DNA of 64,000 nucleotides from Auricularia sp. M13 (lineage: Eukaryota > Basidiomycota > Agaricomycetes > Auriculariales > Auriculariaceae), in contig CM073202.1 of the NCBI GenBank assembly GCA_037042915.1, positions 434,001 through 498,000 of the forward strand, written 5' to 3'. Made by a program: the position numbers and the translations under genes. This document shows, in pieces, positions 31,240 to 41,940 of the stretch; position 1 is the stretch's first letter; every line of letters starts with the position of its first letter. The notes under the pieces are model-generated. The model searched no databases, was not told the DNA's origin, and saw nothing but the letters and a program-made list of their open reading frames with translations.

Positions 31240-32804
31240 CTAGAAGCTTTCATCATCCTGGTGGGAGAGGTAAATAATATCGTTCTCGTCGTCATCATGC
31301 GAGAGGTCTACGACCTCCATCTCCTCATCGTAGTCGTCCATCTGGAGTGGCTTGCACGAGAGGGCAAAGTCCTCCATCATCATCGTCACGCCGGCCACCG
31401 CGCGCTCAATCTCGGAGAACAGCGTTGTGCCGGACGTATCACCCGTCTTAGGCGGGCAGCGGTGCAGCCGCCGGCCGAGGCGCGCGAGCATGTTGAGCGA
31501 CTCCACCGGGCGGTCCTCCTGCTCGGGCTCCTGGAGCGTGAATGTGAATGTGTCGCCCGCATCTTCGAGGTCGAATCTAGGCGAGAACTCCCACGAGCCC
31601 GGCTCGGGCGCCGCGTTCTTTCCTGTCAAAACGAGTGTCTTGTTCAAGTTCTTGCGCAGCTCGAGGAGCCGGAGTGCCGGCGCGGAGCTGGGTGGCTGGG
31701 GAGGTGGCAGCGATTCGCGCGCGCCACGGCGCGGCAGGTGGTGCGCGCTTTCCGGGAGGATGGGCGGGATGTGGGCGCCTTTGGCGCCGGACGCCGAGGC
31801 GAGCCAGTAGACTAGGGTTTGCGCGATGTTGGGTCCTTGCATGTCCAGGTCTAGCGGTGCTGAAACCCAGGCTGTCGTCATATCTGCGGGATGATCAGTG
31901 AACTGAAGTAGATAAGCAGGAAGCTTGACGCTCACGGTTGGAGAAACAGCCGACGATCCATTTGTTGTAGGTCGAGACAACGAAGAATTTCGGGCGTCGC
32001 TTCTCCTGCGACGCGCAGTCATACAGCTGCATCAAACAGCCCCGAGTCAGCGACCGCGAAGCAGATGGAGCTGGGGGGCCTCAGCACGTACCGTAGCCCA
32101 GACCTGCTCAGCGGGCGTAAACGATCTCTCCTCCGGCGAGTCCCACGAGCCGTATCGATACTACATTACGAACGGTCAGCCGCAGTGCAACTGTACATCA
32201 GGAAAAGGCCTCAGCTTACCTGCCGCATGCCCACGAACTCCCCCATCTCCTTGTCCCCAAACTGCGTCGGCGGCGCGACAAGTAGCATCAGCCCTCCGCC
32301 ACCTCCGCACAGATACAGCGCCCAGCCGGCCTTAAGGTCTCCGCCGCGCGGGCGCGTCGCGAAGACGGGTTGCTCGGGGAGGACGGCAGCCGCGCGCACG
32401 ACGAATTCGCGCGTGGACGCGATGAGCTCGCCGCCCGTGAAGATCGAGTTGTGCCGCGTGACTGCCGCGTACTCAGAGGGCGTCACTTCGTCGTTTGGGA
32501 TGCGCTGCTGGACATCTAACGACGAAGCCGCGTCAGCAGAAAGAAGACGAGGCCAAGATGTAGGCGGCGAGGAAGCTGAGTGGTACGCACAGTCGATCGC
32601 ACCACGCAGCAACGCCGGGATTGACAGTGCGTGCACATGCCTGAGCGCCCGCGCGCGGTCCTCCTCCACGCGCTCTAGAAAGGGCTTTTGGGGTTTGAGC
32701 GTGACGGCCGGCTTGATGGTAATGAGCTTGATCTTGCGCGGCGGCGGCACAGAGGCAGCGAGCCAGGTGTGCGTCGTGATCGTCGACATCGTGGACGAGG
32801 ACAT
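31240..32804 (-). CDS. Uncharacterised protein with acidic tail (paralogue of 23941-26241)
   Basis: The start is at 32804 (MSSSTMSTITTHTWLAASV). Exons read: LERVEEDRARALRHVHALSI; then RHNSIFTGGELIASTREFVV and GWALYLCGGGGGLMLLVAPP; then YGSWDSPEERSFTPAEQVW with FFVVSTYNKWIVGCFSN; then TTAWVSAPLDLDMQGPNIAQ with TLVYWLASASG. The blocks FxVxxYxxWxxGCxS and a following PTVL/NIAQ-x-LxYW segment match the gene at 23941-26241 in order. Here the C-terminal tail is acidic (EEMEVVDLSHDDDEN) rather than basic. I know this only as an uncharacterised agaricomycete family. A Gly-rich turn (LCGGGGGLML) is distinctive. Introns are short; the borders were judged by eye. Confidence 0.72.
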
Positions 32805-33705
32805 GGGAGAGAACTGCAAAGTAGACAGGAGAACGGGGGAGGAAGGAGACGATGTAGGTTGAAGCGGGGCCCGGCGCTCTTTATGTAGAACGTCGCGTAG
32901 CGTGGCGCGCGAGCCGGTGGTCGTTCGTGGTACACCCCAATACGAGCAATCGGGCCGTACACGACGGCAACGCTTGAAAGTTCTGATAAAGATTTTGATC
33001 GCTACGCTTTACGGTGCGAATGAAGTGTCATATGTATGGGCACCACGCCTGGTGGGAGGACAGGGTCTCCGGCAGGAAGTTGACACGAGTGATATATCCA
33101 TCAGGACCACGGATTCATTTGGGCGCATCAGCATCAGAAGCGCATATGTTCTTCGCATGGGAGATGCAGCCAACGCGAATGCGAGTTCGCTCGCGTAGCC
33201 ATCGCCGCTGGCAGTGATACCACGCAGTCTCTGTCCACCCGTCCCACCCTGAGCCTGATCCAAACATCAAGCCCTCGTAAAATGTTCTTCGCGCGGTCTG
33301 TATCGTGCAATGAGCCCTAGCCGAGGACGGACAGCGAGTTTGCGGACGTCGTTCGGATGTATCGTAGCTATCGAGAGAAGACCGGCAAGTAACACCGTAA
33401 AGCCAAAACAGAGCAGCAGCGACACGGTATCACAGTCAGCCAATCGCGGGGCATAAAGGACTGCCAGGGATACACCGCGCCATGGCCAAGCTGAGCAAAC
33501 AGAACACTAGCCCGCGCAGTCTCGCTCCAAATCCAACAAAATGAGAAGAACAGCATATAAATAGGCCTATTGCTTCCCCAGGCTGTTAGCGGGCTACCAG
33601 GATTGATTCGAGCACAAGCAGCGCAGCTGGTCAGCGTGAGAGCGGGAACGGTCGGACTTTGAAGCCCTCTCCTCGTCCCGCTTCCCAACCCGCGCCCGTA
33701 GCAAA
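32805..33705. other. Divergent intergenic region
   Basis: Shared upstream region of the acidic-tail protein (-) and the ssSPT gene (+). A TATA-like TATAAATA lies at about 33556 on the + strand, roughly 150 bp before the ssSPT start. No other gene is seen. Confidence 0.45.
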
Positions 33706-34055
33706 ATGGTAGTGCACACGACGAGGCCGTGGCTCCGGCGGCTGGACCTCACATACAGCCCGCCGTCGTCGCGCGTAGCGCGGTTCTTCTGGGCGCAGCG
33801 CATGCGCTTCGAGTGCTCGTACGCGCTCAGCATGCTGGAGCCCTGGGAGAAAATCCTCGTCTGTGCGTCCTGTCTTGGTTTCCTTGCCAACGTCATTCGT
33901 CGTTGCTAACGCTCCGGCGGCCCGCAGTGTCGCTGCTGCTTGCGCTCTGGTACAGCTTGGCGAGCGGCGCGGTCAAGTACCTCCCGCACCATATCGAATT
34001 CCTGCGCCAGCGTGCTGCGTACTACCTCGAGGGTGTCGGCTCCGACGAGCTGTAA
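33706..34055 (+). CDS. Small subunit of serine palmitoyltransferase (ssSPT-like)
   Basis: Small ER membrane protein that binds and stimulates serine palmitoyltransferase, the first enzyme of sphingolipid synthesis. Two exons, 33706-33862 and 33928-34055, joined by a GTGCGT-AG intron that keeps frame. The signature of the family is clear: FFWAQRMRFECSYALSMLEP followed by WEKILV, then a hydrophobic helix (LLLALWYSLASGAV) and KYLPHHIEFL. Human SPTSSA has the corresponding YMLEPWE and a helix ending at a Pro-x-His motif. The protein is about 94 residues with a short N-terminal extension rich in Arg/Pro. Its 3' end faces P450 no. 2. Confidence 0.85.
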
Positions 34056-34384
34056 ACCGCCATTGGCTGCTGCTAGCGCTATTGCTAGTTTATAGACCGG
34101 GAGACTAGGTAAGTTTGGTTATATCAGTGACTGTATGTCAGCTGAATTGTCGACGAAGGAGCTGCTGTGGGACTTCTCTTCTCCTCTTGCATTGGATCGG
34201 GGGTGTAATTTACTAACCATGGCATTTCACGTTATAATTGACGGCACGAGAATACTCCTTATATCGCGACTTCGTCAGATGCGCTGCAGGACATGAAGCA
34301 ACGGTTCAACCGGGGCGCAACCTTCAGCTCACGGGTAGCCAAATTGAGGATTGTGTGACTCTGGTTGCCAGACATTGCCTGTCA
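34056..34384. other. Intergenic region, no gene seen
   Basis: 3' flank of the ssSPT gene up to the inverted duplication. No feature recognised. Confidence 0.4.
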
Positions 34385-35110
34385 GGCGTGCATGCAAGAA
34401 AACTCCATATATTAACCAAGAGAAGAAATGAAGCGATGTGGCTTCTGCCACTATCTAGAAGACCGTCATCGCACGCGCAGAGCGTACTAGAGCTGCTAGC
34501 GAAAGCAAAGCCGATTGCTCGCTCTCCGCGCTTGTGAATGCCACGTCCAGCGTAGGAAAAGCGGTGGATGTGGGATAAGGAAAAGAGCGTGAAAAATTTG
34601 TGAACTCCGATCCCGCGCCTTTCTCCTCAGACCAGCGGATCGCACAGTCGCAGAAACTCGCACCTAGCTCGCATCCGTGACTCTCGCTGCCGGTTTAACG
34701 CAACCTGGTCTACTACTTTGAAGATATGGATTTTCGGTGTGGTGATCAAGGAGGTTTCGTGATTATTACTAACTAGGTGCTATAGAATGCCACAGATTCG
34801 ACGGCTTCCTACCCAACGGGCCTGATCTTCACGGGCATGCCGACCGTGCCACGGTTCACAACGAAGGGCCGAGTGACCGGGATAGTCTTGTACTGGATGT
34901 CTGTCGGCGCCACGTCCAGCTCGAACTCGAACGAGCGAACGGCATGGAAGAGGATAGCCTTCATCTCTCCGAGCGCGAAACGGAAGCCGACGCAGGCGCG
35001 CGGCCCGCCGATGAAACTCATGAGACCCGGTGTGATGCTGGGCAGATGCTGGGCGGCCGCAGGCGGCGAGAACCAGCGCTCAGGGCTGCAGTGCACAGTC
35101 AGTAGACCAT
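34385..35110 (-). repeat. Inverted segmental duplication, right arm
   Basis: Reverse-complement partner of 29671-30345. It covers the last exon of P450 no. 2 and about 400 bases of its 3' flank. The two arms are separated by about 4 kb that holds three genes. Confidence 0.85.
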
Positions 35111-36989
35111 CTCTGGTCGACCAAGACTCGGAGGACATACCGGAACTGGTCGGCGTCGGGTCCCCAGATCTTCTTGCTCAGATTCATGGCGCGGATGGGG
35201 AGTATGAACTCGTCTCCTTTCCGGACTCTGCGAGAATTTCGTCAGGTCGGCAACCACTGGAGCTCGCCTACATACCGGAACGAGGTGACGGTCTCGCCAT
35301 CTATTACAACAGGGGTGCTCAGCGGAATAACATCGTCCTGGACGGCTGCTCTGCCGACCCAAGTGACGACTGGATGGGTGCGGAGAGACTCCCTGACCAC
35401 TGCGTCGAGGTATTTCAGAGTGTTCAGAGTATCCAAACTCGGCGAGCTGTCCACGCTCAGGAGCTCTTCGCGCAGTTTTGTCTGGACGTCCGGGTGCTGC
35501 GCTAGCTCGTAGATGGTGGATGCCAGAGAGTTGCTTTGTGCGGTCAGTCCGGAGTGCCTCTCAGTTGCAGTTGGGAAACACGCACCTGGTAGTCTCGTGT
35601 CCTGCCGTCAGGAAAGTAGGAACCTGCGCCAGGACGTCCTCGTCGCTCAGCCGTTGGTGGGGCAGCAGATCGCTGGCGAGATTGGCCTGCAAAAGGAGCG
35701 AAAGCAAGTCCTTGCCCGCCACAGCCTTCTTCTCCACACGCGCTCCGTCGAGGTCTCCGAGGATGTCGCGCTTCTTGTTCTCGATGAGCTCCTTTCCGAT
35801 CCGCTCCATGGTCTTCTTCGCATCTTCGAACTTCTTCTGCGCTTCATCTTTGGGCTTGGAACACCGCGTCAACAGGGTACACTCGAGGGTTCCGAGTTAA
35901 CATACCAAAATATACTGCAGAAGCCGGATGTTCTCTTTGAAGGACATGATCAAGGAGCGGTTGCCGTCGTTGGCGGTCCTAAAGATGCTTGCGAACGCGT
36001 CGGCAAGCTCGTTTGGCTCACCGAACTCGTTCAGGGCTCCGAGCTCGTAGCCAAAGCCTGTCACAGATCGGCGTCACCAAGGCAGCCATGGTAGAGTTCT
36101 GTCACGCACCTGCCACGCCAATGATGTCCAGTGCGGCCTTGCTAAACCACTCCAAGGCGTCGACATGTGCCACGCCGTTCTGCGACTGCGCGCATTTGCT
36201 CCTCCAGATATCGCACATCTGCGACTACATGAGGACTCAATGGTTGCATTCAGTTTCGACACTCACGACTTGTGCCTTATCCAGGAAGACGGGGGTGAGC
36301 TCCCGCATCTGAGCATGCCCGAATGCGGGGTTAATGATCCTGCGCTGTGGATGGCGTGAGAAATATGCGGCGGCCGTCTCTGATCTCTTATTTTACTTGG
36401 TCTTTGTGGACTTCGCCTGCGTGGGGTTTAATACATGTATCTGCTAAAGCTACGCATCACGAGCTCACCCTCAGCAACGAGAACCCCTGTATCCTAGTTT
36501 CAGACGCTGGCAGGAACAATTGTCGGGCAGTGCATACCGTTGCCCAGAATCCGGCTGAGAATCCGGCGAGCCATGGCCGTCTTCTGGTAGGTATGCGACG
36601 CGAAGAGAATGTGGGTCAAGGCGCGAGGATCGGTGGTGACTACGATCCATCTCTGTATTCGCGTGAGATTCGCGTCGCCACGAGTAGGTGCGAAGGTAAG
36701 AGAGGCAACGGACCTGGAAGATACCGCGAATGGCCAGCGTGTCGCCGTACGTATTGATCCATTGCATTTGAACGGCGTTGTTCGGCTCGTTGAGCATGAC
36801 GCCGATGTGGCCGTACGCGAAGCTCGGGTTGTCGCGCGGCCCAGGCAGCTTGCGCACGGGGGATAAGATGGAAAGGACCAGAGAATAGAGCACCTGTAGG
36901 ACGCGGAAAGCTAGGTAAGCCCCAGCAGCCGCGAGGGTGAACTGCCAGGGCGAGGAGCGAATGTGATCGACCAATTCCAAGAGTGCCAT
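34809..36989 (-). CDS. Cytochrome P450 monooxygenase no. 2
   Basis: Multi-exon P450. The first exon gives [16 protein letters not shown], a membrane helix ([19 protein letters not shown]) and the hinge KLPGP. Later exons give [20 protein letters not shown], the I-helix motif FLTAGHETT (about 35590), the K-helix ESLRTHPVV (about 35390), the PERWF motif (about 35080) and the heme loop [13 protein letters not shown] (about 35010). The stop follows KIRPVG. Layout and sequence parallel P450 no. 1 (3593-5795), so both belong to the same or neighbouring P450 families, but they are diverged. It is predicted to be ER-bound and NADPH-reductase dependent; substrate unknown. Its last exon and 3' flank are duplicated in inverted orientation at 29671-30345. 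A TATATAA site lies 36 bp upstream. Confidence 0.9.
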
Positions 36990-37024
36990 TGGGGTGATAC
37001 GGGCATGAAATGCGACGTTCCTGC

Positions 37025-37032
37025 CTTATATA
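37025..37032 (-). promoter_or_regulatory. TATA-like box of P450 no. 2
   Basis: TATATAAG on the minus strand, 36 bp upstream of the start codon. The close spacing implies a very short 5' leader. Confidence 0.45.
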
Positions 37033-37221
37033 CTGTCGCTGTGCTGCGCTTGCATTCCCCCGGCGTGCTGACGTGATGCTGCGTGCATCAGCAGTTCCAA
37101 ACAATGTTGTCTTGCCGCGGCGGAATCTACTTATCCAAATCCGTATGATTCGCGCATGAGAATTTAAGAGCCCGGTATACGGCGTCCGTAGCCGGTCGGT
37201 AAATCCTCCCATGAAACCCAA

Positions 37222-37700
37222 TACATATACTGTGTATTCCTAGTACAATGTTGGAACAAGCACGTGGAAAGGGTGGTCGCTTCGCCTCGACATCGCTGGT
37301 TGTTCAACTCAAGTGTACTGTATAGTCCAATGCATTCGTCTGGTCGCCTGGGGAAGTCAGATTGTCAAAGCCGGTCCCCGTGGTTTGATCTAAGGTGCGA
37401 CGCAAATGCGCAGATCGTGATCACACTGTCAATCGTCGCGACTTCCCAGTCGGTGGAGAATAAGCCCAGGTCCGAAGGCACGGCGTATGATTGTGACCAG
37501 AATACCGAGCGCTCTATAGACAGCTATAGAGTCTGCGATACCCCCAGACACTGCGTATTGGACGGAATCAAATATTATATAGATCAGGCCGAACCAAGGA
37601 CATTCAAATAAGCAGATCGTCTGTCACAGAAGGAAGAGGAGGAAGAGAGCCTATCGGCTAGTCCCGCATCTTGCCTTTCGCCATTTCGCGCACCAACTGC
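37222..37700. other. Intergenic region, no gene seen
   Basis: Divergent spacer between P450 no. 2 and the LysM gene. One 115-codon + frame (37264-37611) lacks any protein-like feature and is probably chance. Confidence 0.45.
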
Positions 37701-38640
37701 ATGTCCGTGCAAAAGCAGCAACTTTGTCTCTCCTGCTCATCGTCTCCCGCACCAAGGGGCGGCGAGCCCCCATTCAGGACAAGCTGTTGCCTTCGACCTA
37801 TATGTGCTTCCTGCTTGCTCCGTACGCCGCGACTTCGCGAGTACTCGCCCTGCTTAGCGTGCCTGGCTGGGACTGGCGCTGCATCTCGAAGTTCTACGGC
37901 AATGCGTGTGACTCCTGCGACGGAGCAGCGTAAGCGCGAGGAGAACATGTTCGTTCTTGGAGACGACGAGGACGATGACCAAGACGAGATCCCGCCTGCA
38001 CCAGTGGATGCCGATCGCGATGCTCCGCCCGAGTATAGTGTCAATCCACCTTCGGATGCTGTTCCTTCACCTGAGAACACTGCGCGCGTTGCCGAGCCGT
38101 CAGGGCCCCCGATTTATCATATACAACGAGGCGATACGCTACAAGGGCTCGCATTTCGCTTCGGTGTCGACGTATGTCCATCTTGAGCCAACCTGTCAGT
38201 CCCCACTCAAATACTTACAGGGACGCGAACTCTGTACCCTGAATAAACTGCCTTATAGCGCACTATCTACGACGCCGCACCTTCTGCATACACGAAGAAC
38301 GCTCACCCTTCCGCTGAACGCGAAGAACCTCAATTCGCTACCAGCTCCGCCCACCGCCGAGGAGGCGGAACGGCAGCGGAAGGAAAGGGCTGAGAAGCGC
38401 TTTCAGTTCGTGACCAAGGAGGTCGACTGGCGTGTTGCACGCACTTATGTTGCGCTCGCAGAGGATGACTCTGAAGCCTCGTTCACCGGGAAGGAAAATT
38501 GGGGTGACAAGAAGGTAGAGTCAGGCTCGCGAGAAGGTGTCCCGCTGGAGGCGCGCGCTGTTGATCGGTATCTCGACGACGAGCAGTGGGAGCGTGCGAA
38601 TGGTGCTCCGCGCATCCCGCGTTTTCCATTAAAGGCCTAA
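37701..38640 (+). CDS. LysM-domain protein with N-terminal zinc-finger cysteines
   Basis: Two exons, 37701-38171 and 38221-38640, joined in frame across a GTATGT-AG intron. The N-terminus holds a compact Cys pattern (CLSCSS, then TSCCLRPICASCL, then YSPCLACLAG) that suggests a treble-clef or RING-like zinc site. A disordered acidic linker (LGDDEDDDQDEIPPAP) follows. Then comes a single LysM (YHIQRGDTLQGLAFRFGVD; RELCTLNKLP; LTLPL) split by the intron. The C-terminal 100 residues are charged (RQRKERAEKRFQFVTKEVDW) and end PRFPLKA. There is no signal peptide, so this is an intracellular LysM protein, unlike secreted chitin-binding effectors. Its role is unknown. Confidence 0.82.
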
Positions 38641-38882
38641 TTTACTAATCGATCTGTTCCATGATACTGTGCTGTATTTTTACAATGCTTTCCATATTAT
38701 CTGTTCTCTTTTTCCTAGCCATTGAGAGTTTCTGTCAAGTGTCGACACCGGCATGTGATACCCATTTTTGGCCCCGGCAAGCGCGTGGCAAGCTCCGAAG
38801 CTTGGGCGCGTCACCGACGCCGGTGCGGGGTTACCAACACCCCTTGCTCCTACCCATAGCACTCCTACCCGCGCGTGCTGAC

Positions 38883-40945
38883 ATGGGAAGACCCACGGAC
38901 TCCGCAGCTTCCAACGAACGCCTGACTGTGCGCGACGAGCGCACAGGCAAGACTTACACCATTCCGTGAGCAGTCAGCTTGCACGCTGGCAAGCCCTGCT
39001 CAGTCCATACCGCTCCAGCATCGTCAATAATACCATCCAAGCGACAGCTTTCAAGTCTATTAAGGCTCCTCGGAAACCAGGCGAGCGCGAAGAGAACGAG
39101 ACTGAGCGTGGTTTGCGGGTCGCCGACCGCGGCTTCATGAACACCGCTGTCATCGAGAGCACCATCACCTACATCGACGGCGACAATGGAATCCTGAGAT
39201 ATCGGTGCGTTTCGCATGATATCAGAATATCTCACTTGTCTCATAATCAATTTCGACCGCAGAGGATATCCTATCGAGCAGCTGGCTGAGCGTAGCTCAT
39301 TCCTCGAAGTCGCATACCTGCTCATCTATGGATCACTTCCCACGCACAATGAATTTCAGCAATTCGAGCACGAGATCCTGACGCACTCCATCGCTCACGT
39401 CGACGCGGAAGGTTTCTTCCGCTCTTTCCGGTGCGCAATTCGAGCGACGTCCGATGCATATCTAACCGCGTATCTCTCAGCTATGATGCGCATCCCATGG
39501 CCATTCTGACGAGCGCATTTGCCTCGCTTGGATCGTACTATGCGGAGGTAATACTGGCCACCATCACCTTTGCCACGGCATCCCAATTAACACTCTTCAC
39601 AGGCGAATCCCTCTTTGCAAGGCCAGACGCTCTTCACCAAGTCCGATCCCGCTTCGCTTGCCAACATGGACAAGCAGATATACCGCCTGGTCGGCAAAGC
39701 GCCCACCCTCGCCGCGATGGCCTACCGCGTCCGCCAAGGTCGCGACTTTGTCCTCCCGCCCACCGGTATGACTTACACTGAGTCGTACGCGATATGCCAT
39801 GTGCAATGGGCTCCGAACTGACCTCAAGTGGTGCAGCTTCCTGTACCAGATGGATCATCTCGGCGAGCCGGACTACAAGCCGAACCCCGTCCTCGCGAAG
39901 GCGCTCGACGTGCTCTTCATTCTCCACGCCGACCACGAGCTCAACGCGAGCGCGACGACGGTGTTGCAGACCGGGTCGAGTCTAGTTGACCCGTACAGCG
40001 CAATCAGCACCGGCTGCGCGAGTTTATAGTGTGTTTCCATTCTATTTCTCTCTGCCCTTGAGGTTGACGTTGGCGGGACAGTGGACCGCTGCACGGCGGT
40101 GCGAACGAGGCCGTCATCCGCATGCTGATCTCGATCGGGAAACCCGAGAACGTCCCAGAGTTTCTCGAAGCTGTCAAGCGGCGGGAGAAGGTGCTGAGCG
40201 GGTTCGGGCACCGGGTTTACAAGACTGTACGCCTTGCAAAATCGTCATGGCGTCCAGATTGCACTGACTCCTAAATTCCACAGTCAGACCCGCGTTCGTT
40301 TATCGTACGCAAGACCGCGGACGAAGTCTTCAAAGTGTGCGTTGCGCAGTTCTCCCGCGCTTGCTGTTAGCTGACGGGATTGTTCGCAGCACGGGCAAGG
40401 ACGAGCTGCTCGAGACTGCGATGCTGCTGCACGACATGGCTCTGAAGGATGAGTATTTCACGAGCCGTAAGCTTGCGCCTAATGTCGATTTCTGGTACGT
40501 ATCAGCATCACAATACCTTCTTCATACCGCTCACCCCCTCTACAGGAGGTGTGTTTCATGTCACACACATGATGGAGGCATGGACTGACTGAAACAGCGG
40601 GTTGATCTACCGCGCGATGGGCTTCCCACTTGACTTCTTCCCCGTGCTATTTGCAGTCCCGCGCGTTGTCGGGTGGCTGGCGCACTGGAGACAGGTACAC
40701 CGCCATAGACATCGTCTTTCCTACGTTGCAAGCTAACAGTTTGGCAGATGATGCTGCAACCTGGTGGCGTGAAGATCTGGAGGCCGCGACAGGTCCGTTT
40801 GCAAGACGTCCTGTAGGGAATACGGTGGTGACTGACGTCGCGCTAACAGATCTACCTTGGTGCCGGGAAACGGGACTATGTTCCGCTTGAGAAACGCAAG
40901 GATGAGGGTGGGCTGAAGGCGAGCAAGATTCTGCATACTGGGTAA
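38883..40945 (+). CDS. Citrate synthase
   Basis: Condenses acetyl-CoA and oxaloacetate to citrate. About ten short exons can be followed. The start at 38883 gives [20 protein letters not shown] and GKTYTIP. Then come [130 protein letters not shown] and [20 protein letters not shown]. The catalytic His (HGGANE), His (GHRVYK) and Asp (NVDFWSG) are all present. There is no obvious mitochondrial presequence, and the C-terminus (KILHTG) is not a peroxisomal PTS1, so the compartment is unclear; an unseen upstream exon could supply a targeting peptide. Length matches the family. Confidence 0.92.
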
Positions 40946-41940
40946 GGGAATTTCTTTTACTGGCTAGGGTGGTGGTACCAATGCTTCTTCAGGCAGGGTA
41001 AGAGGACCCAATTGGCAACTTTCAAGGGCAAGGCAAGGTTGTAGGGCTACATGATATGTTGTTGAACTGTCCTCTCATGCGGCGGCGGCGCATATTCCAT
41101 TTCGGAATGCTATTGAATCTGGCTTGTCAAGCACCCGGAGCACGCGCGGCTGCTCGTAGGGCCTACTGGGCTAATAGGCCGGGCTATCATCGTGGCCCAC
41201 TGTTTGATGCAAGAAATTAGAAGACCTATCAAGCAAGGATATTTGAACTTTAGTACTTATATCGAGCGTTAGGTAACACGGGATCCATACAATGTCGTGC
41301 ATCACAAAATCTCAGGTGCCATATGCCCAAGTCGTAGAGCGCTGTTTATGTAATGGTGAGCTGAGAGCGCAACTGATGCCGTTTCATCATACAGACGTCT
41401 GACTTTCGCAGCCGAAGTATGGACATGATGTGCAGTTTAATTTAATCTCTGGATTAGCTTTGGGAAGTAGAAGTTGGGGAGCGACGGTTCGCGTTTCCTC
41501 AGGCAAACACCGAGAGCCAGGAGTAATTGACGCGGTTTCGAAGCCCGCGATTTTTCCGTCTCACGCTCATGTCCTAATCAGCTTCAAACAGAGTCCGTCT
41601 GCGCTACGCTCGCTTTGACACCATCGACATCTTTATGCCTGGCGTATGAAACTGCAGCGCGGTCTCCCAGCGCAAGCCTCACGGATGACAAGCAAATGAC
41701 GTGGCCTCGATGCAGGACTGGTATGTGCTCAAAACTGGGCCAGGACGTGTTGTATCCGGGATCCACGGCACAGTCGCTCTCGGTGTGTACATCTTCTGAT
41801 TATTTCGCACGGATGGTGTGTCAGGCAAACAAGCTAGCCCCACGGTCGCAAACTCGGAAAGCGCTATATCCCCATTGAGGTCGAGCCGATGATGGTGTTT
41901 GCTACTTCTCGTCCCTACCCTCTCGCGTTTCGCTCTAGTC
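40946..41940. other. Intergenic region, no gene seen
   Basis: About 1 kb between citrate synthase and the next + strand gene. Short frames only. No repeat, RNA gene or motif was recognised. Confidence 0.45.

Noticed and set aside
37264-37611. 115-codon plus frame between P450 no. 2 and the LysM gene
   Set aside because: No protein-like pattern; it overlaps the likely promoter region of both genes.
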